Source of the DNA: Planctomycetia bacterium
GTDB taxonomy: Bacteria; Planctomycetota; Planctomycetia; Gemmatales; Gemmataceae
Direction of reading: 5' to 3'
Assembly: GCA_022616395.1 (NCBI GenBank)
Contig: JAKEEV010001158.1
Span: 1-15,489 of the forward strand
DNA length: 15,489 bases
How positions within the stretch are numbered: position 1 is the stretch's first letter; each line of letters begins with the position of its first letter. This document shows positions 13,245 to 15,489 of the stretch, one piece after another. The notes under the pieces were generated by a model, which saw nothing but the letters and a program-made list of their open reading frames with translations, did no database searches and was not told the origin of the DNA. Both the position numbers and the translations under genes were made by a program.

Positions 13245-13964
13245 ATGCAAAACATCCACGATCACGCGGCGTATCTTGCCCGTCGCGACTTCGTCATCAC
13301 GCACCCCGACGCATTCACCGCGGACGAACGCGACCTGCTTACGAAGTACGGCCGGTGGCTCGAAGCGCTCGCGGCCGGCATCCTCAAGCCCACCACTCCG
13401 AATCAGGAACAGTTCGTGCGTTCTGCTCGCGGTGAACGCGAGCCAGAAACCGACTTCGAGCGCGCGTGGGCAAAGGTGTTGCACGAGCGAGCACTCACCG
13501 AGGAGGTTGTTCGCACCTTCCAGACACTTGGTCAGGCCCGCGCGACCGCGGCTCGACTGGAAGCCGAGTATCTGGCCGCGCGGCAAGTGGTTCTTCAGGC
13601 CGTGCGCGACAAACTCGACGCGGTGGATGCGGCCTTCGCCGAGCGGATGCAGAATGCGAATGAAGCCGCAGCGGTCGCGGATCGGGCCGTGCGAGAGTTG
13701 GTGATGCGCCTGGGCCGAAGCATCCGCACGGCCGGCGTCTCGGCGATTTACCACAAAGCACGCGTGTCATGGGACAACGAGCAGATGGAAGGTTATGCCC
13801 AAAGGCATCCTGAAGTGAAGGCGTTCCGCAAGGTCGGCAAGCCGATAGTCGCTCTGCGCTTCGGCGACACTCTAGCTTCGGATCGCGCAGACAAAACCAT
13901 CTCGGAAAGCGCGGACAAAACGATCTCCGAATCGGGAGAGATTACCCTGCGTCCGTCGGAGTAA
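13245..13964 (+). CDS. DUF413/MaoP-like domain protein with helical and C-terminal module
   Basis: This 239-residue protein has no signal peptide or membrane segment. Residues about 14-80 match the DUF413 (YifE/MaoP) pattern: AFTADERDLLTKYG (23-36), then PTTPNQEQFVRSARGEREP (49-67) and ETDFERAWAKVL (68-79). The RGEREP-x-T-x-x-ER-x-W-x-K core is the strongest resemblance to E. coli MaoP, a chromosome Ori-macrodomain organisation protein of about 112 residues. Residues about 82-160 are Ala/Glu/Arg-rich and probably form a coiled coil. A compact block follows (KARVSWDNEQMEGYAQRHPE, 171-190, then FRKVGKP), reminiscent of short modules in phage-type proteins. The tail has two copies of ADKTISES. 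I chose the ATG at 13245; a TTG at 13200 would add 15 unsupported residues. A nucleoid or DNA-related role is only an inference from the N-terminal domain. Confidence 0.65.
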   Translation: MQNIHDHAAYLARRDFVITHPDAFTADERDLLTKYGRWLEALAAGILKPTTPNQEQFVRSARGEREPETDFERAWAKVLHERALTEEVVRTFQTLGQARATAARLEAEYLAARQVVLQAVRDKLDAVDAAFAERMQNANEAAAVADRAVRELVMRLGRSIRTAGVSAIYHKARVSWDNEQMEGYAQRHPEVKAFRKVGKPIVALRFGDTLASDRADKTISESADKTISESGEITLRPSE

Positions 13965-13967
13965 GCA

Positions 13968-13990
13968 GTAGGCCCGCCTTGCCGGGGCGG
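13968..13990 (+). repeat. GTAG-headed hairpin after the MaoP-like gene
   Basis: GTAG (13968-13971), three bases after the TAA stop codon, is followed by CCGCC (13974-13978), a 7-nt loop and GGCGG (13986-13990). It is the outer forward element of the second hairpin cluster. Confidence 0.5.
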
Positions 13991-14085
13991 TTTTCAGAGT
14001 AGTCATCACGCTCCGCGTGATGTGTCTTTCTCTCCGCCGCTGTCGCGGCGACATCACGCTCCGCGTGATGACTACTCTGAAAACC
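13989..14085. repeat. 23-bp inverted repeat enclosing nested hairpins
   Basis: The left arm GGTTTTCAGAGTAGTCATCA and onward (13989-14011) is the reverse complement of 14063-14085. Each arm carries a GTAG-headed hairpin of the CATCACGC-TCC-GCGTGATG type (13999-14022 forward, 14052-14075 reverse). Between them CGCCGC-TGTC-GCGGCG (14037-14052) forms a third small stem. It lies between two convergent genes, so it could act as a bidirectional transcription barrier, though no T-run is adjacent. A partial extra copy, GCGTGATGACTAC, lies near 14093-14105. Confidence 0.8.
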
Positions 14086-14114
14086 ATCGCGCGCGTGATG
14101 ACTACGATCAAGCA

Positions 14115-14139
14115 GTGCCGCTCGGCAAGCGGCACCTAC
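14115..14139 (-). repeat. GTAG-headed hairpin overlapping the GH37 stop codon
   Basis: GTGCCGCT (14115-14122), loop CGGCA and AGCGGCAC (14128-14135) form a perfect 8-bp stem, followed by CTAC (14136-14139). On the minus strand this reads GTAG and then the hairpin, and the TAG of that tetranucleotide is the stop codon of the GH37 gene. The core is identical to the hairpin at 229-245. Confidence 0.75.
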
Positions 14140-15356
14140 TTCTCCAACTTTCTCGTGAAGTCCACGAACACGCCGTTAGTCCAGCCGAAGCCTTCGATCA
14201 GTCCGTAGAGGCCGTGTTCCGGCTCGCGGTGCGGTTCGGCCACGTTGTATTTCTCCAGCATCGTACCGACTCGCGTGAAGCCATGCGCGCAGGTGTTGCA
14301 CCAGCGCCTGCGCACTTCGGTCGCTTCGTTCGCAAAGCCGTAGCGGTCCAGCCCATCGACCACGATCCACTGCAACGGCGCCCAGCCATTCGGGTAAGCC
14401 CATTGCCGACCAGGAAACGGAGTGAGAGATGTGACCACCCCGCCGGGCATGAGGAAGCGCGGAAACCAACGGGCCACCATCTCGCGGGCCTGTTCTTGAG
14501 TCGCAAGTCCAGCCCACAGTGGGTAGAACCCCGCCAGCGACGGGCACGGGCTTCGCTCCCGGTGCCTCCAATCAAAGTCGAAATAGAAGCGCCTCTCCGC
14601 GTCCCACATCAATTCGCGCATGGTTGCAGCGCGTTCCTCGGCGGCCGCGGTCCAGAACTCAGCCTCCTTGGGAGCGCCAAGCAGATTGAGCGCCCAGGCG
14701 AAGTCCATTTCGCGCGCGTAGAGAATGCTGTTGAGGCACACCGGCAAGTGATCCATCCACCGACCGGCCTCGTTGCCGGGTCGGTCGCCATCGCAGCGCG
14801 TCGAGTGATCCCAGCCGCTCTCGCATGATGCCAGAAAGTCGCTGTAGTTGATGTCGTGATAGCGCGACAGTCCGCGATACTTCCTGCGCTCGTGCGGGTG
14901 CTTATCGCCCAGCCAGCAGGTCTCGTGTTCGCGCGTCGCCAGCCGGATCATGTGTCTGAGGTATTCGTCGCAGTCTGTATCCCCGCGCGCGACTTTCATG
15001 CTGTGTGCCAGTCGGATCAACTTGGTGAAAAACGGAGGCTGACTTCGCGAGGTGAAATAATACCGGTTGCCGTTGGGAATGAAGCCGAATCGCTCGATGA
15101 GAGCGGCCATGTTCTCGACCATGTCGAACACCAGCCACTCGTGAGCTGTGCCAACCAGACCGAGCGAAGCGAAATAACTATCCCAGTAGTACATCTCCTG
15201 GAAGAGCGGTCGAGTGGAGTCGGAGGAGGGGACAAGATACGGTCTCGGAAGGCCAATCAGTGTGCCGGTGTCGTGCGGATGGAAGCGGATGAGCCGATCC
15301 CAGAACCCGGTAATGTAGTCGAGCACCGGTTGATAACCGTGTCGAACCGGTGGCAT
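14136..15356 (-). CDS. GH37 (trehalase family) glycoside hydrolase
   Basis: This 406-residue protein has the GH37 (alpha/alpha)6-barrel pattern: EMYYWDSYF (54-62), GFIPNGN (91-97) with RSQPP (104-108), ESGWD (179-183), QWAYPNGWAP (318-327), EKYNV (368-372) and EGFGWTNGVF (388-397). The residues equivalent to the E. coli TreA catalytic pair (recalled as D312 and E496) are D183 and E368, both kept. Several pocket positions differ: the Arg of GGRF is Leu51, QWD is QWA, and the GEYPLQ Glu is Leu383, so the substrate may not be trehalose. I chose the ATG at 15356, which has GAGG five bases upstream; in-frame starts at 15428 and 15464 would add an Arg-rich leader that looks non-coding. No signal peptide is seen, so it is probably cytoplasmic. 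It is shorter than TreA (about 565) and converges on the MaoP-like gene. Confidence 0.85.
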   Translation of the reverse strand: MPPVRHGYQPVLDYITGFWDRLIRFHPHDTGTLIGLPRPYLVPSSDSTRPLFQEMYYWDSYFASLGLVGTAHEWLVFDMVENMAALIERFGFIPNGNRYYFTSRSQPPFFTKLIRLAHSMKVARGDTDCDEYLRHMIRLATREHETCWLGDKHPHERRKYRGLSRYHDINYSDFLASCESGWDHSTRCDGDRPGNEAGRWMDHLPVCLNSILYAREMDFAWALNLLGAPKEAEFWTAAAEERAATMRELMWDAERRFYFDFDWRHRERSPCPSLAGFYPLWAGLATQEQAREMVARWFPRFLMPGGVVTSLTPFPGRQWAYPNGWAPLQWIVVDGLDRYGFANEATEVRRRWCNTCAHGFTRVGTMLEKYNVAEPHREPEHGLYGLIEGFGWTNGVFVDFTRKLEK

Positions 15357-15489
15357 CGCTCCCTCGAACACAGTCCTGCTCCTGCGGGTTCGTCTGGAAA
15401 ACCGCACGCGTGTGATCTTTGAATGCATTCTTTCCCACCCGGCAAGCGGAGAGTGAGTGTTCATTTCCAACACCTGTTTCTGCAGCCTC
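15357..15489. other. Upstream region of the GH37 gene
   Basis: An open frame continues upstream of the chosen start to a GTG at 15473, with ATGs at 15464 and 15428. The encoded residues are rich in Arg and Ser, and no Shine-Dalgarno matches the one before 15356. I treat it as leader or promoter DNA, but a longer protein cannot be excluded. Confidence 0.45.

Noticed and set aside
12780..13754. Leftward 324-codon frame across the barrel remnant and MaoP-like gene
   Set aside because: It runs against the rightward genes, has no recognisable domain, and overlaps conserved motifs on the plus strand.

Overview
The window looks like a piece of a planctomycete chromosome, most likely from the Gemmata group (Gemmataceae). 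The grounds are two DUF1549/DUF1553 (planctomycete cytochrome, 'PSD1') genes, each paired with a Tat-exported DUF1501 gene, fairly high GC, and gene borders full of short hairpin repeats of a kind common in these genomes. The taxonomic call is inference; no marker gene is present.

Layout. Positions 1-250 are non-coding and hold a short tandem repeat and one hairpin element. Positions 251-5298 hold a leftward operon: PSD1 (first transcribed), a small DUF1805 protein, then DUF1501. Positions 5299-5650 are a divergent intergenic region with four GTAG-headed hairpins in a nested inverted order. Positions 5651-11512 hold a rightward cluster with the same core pair (PSD1, then DUF1501), followed by an enolase-superfamily enzyme. 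The gene junctions of this cluster carry inverted repeats with a shared 16-base core. Next come a predicted outer-membrane channel-like protein (11666-12868), the frameshifted C-terminal remnant of a second outer-membrane protein (12871-13169), and a protein with a DUF413/MaoP-like N-terminal domain (13245-13964). A second nested hairpin cluster (13968-14139) follows. The window closes with a leftward GH37 (trehalase-family) gene.

How the genes may work together. The two PSD1 proteins carry signal peptides and two CxxCH haem-binding motifs each. The DUF1501 proteins carry twin-arginine signals and an alkaline-phosphatase-like fold family assignment, so both partners should act outside the cytoplasm. 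The PSD1 middles differ: one has a discoidin-like domain and the other an unrelated predicted beta-sandwich. The two modules may therefore be aimed at different ligands. The enolase-superfamily enzyme and the outer-membrane protein next to one module suggest uptake and breakdown of a small organic acid or amino-acid derivative, but no substrate can be read from the sequence.

The best leads for something new are: the two divergent PSD1-DUF1501 modules with different accessory genes; an AT-rich repeat read in frame at the same linker of both PSD1 proteins; the mirror-ordered GTAG-hairpin clusters, one of which supplies the stop codon of the GH37 gene; and the MaoP-like domain joined to a long helical region.
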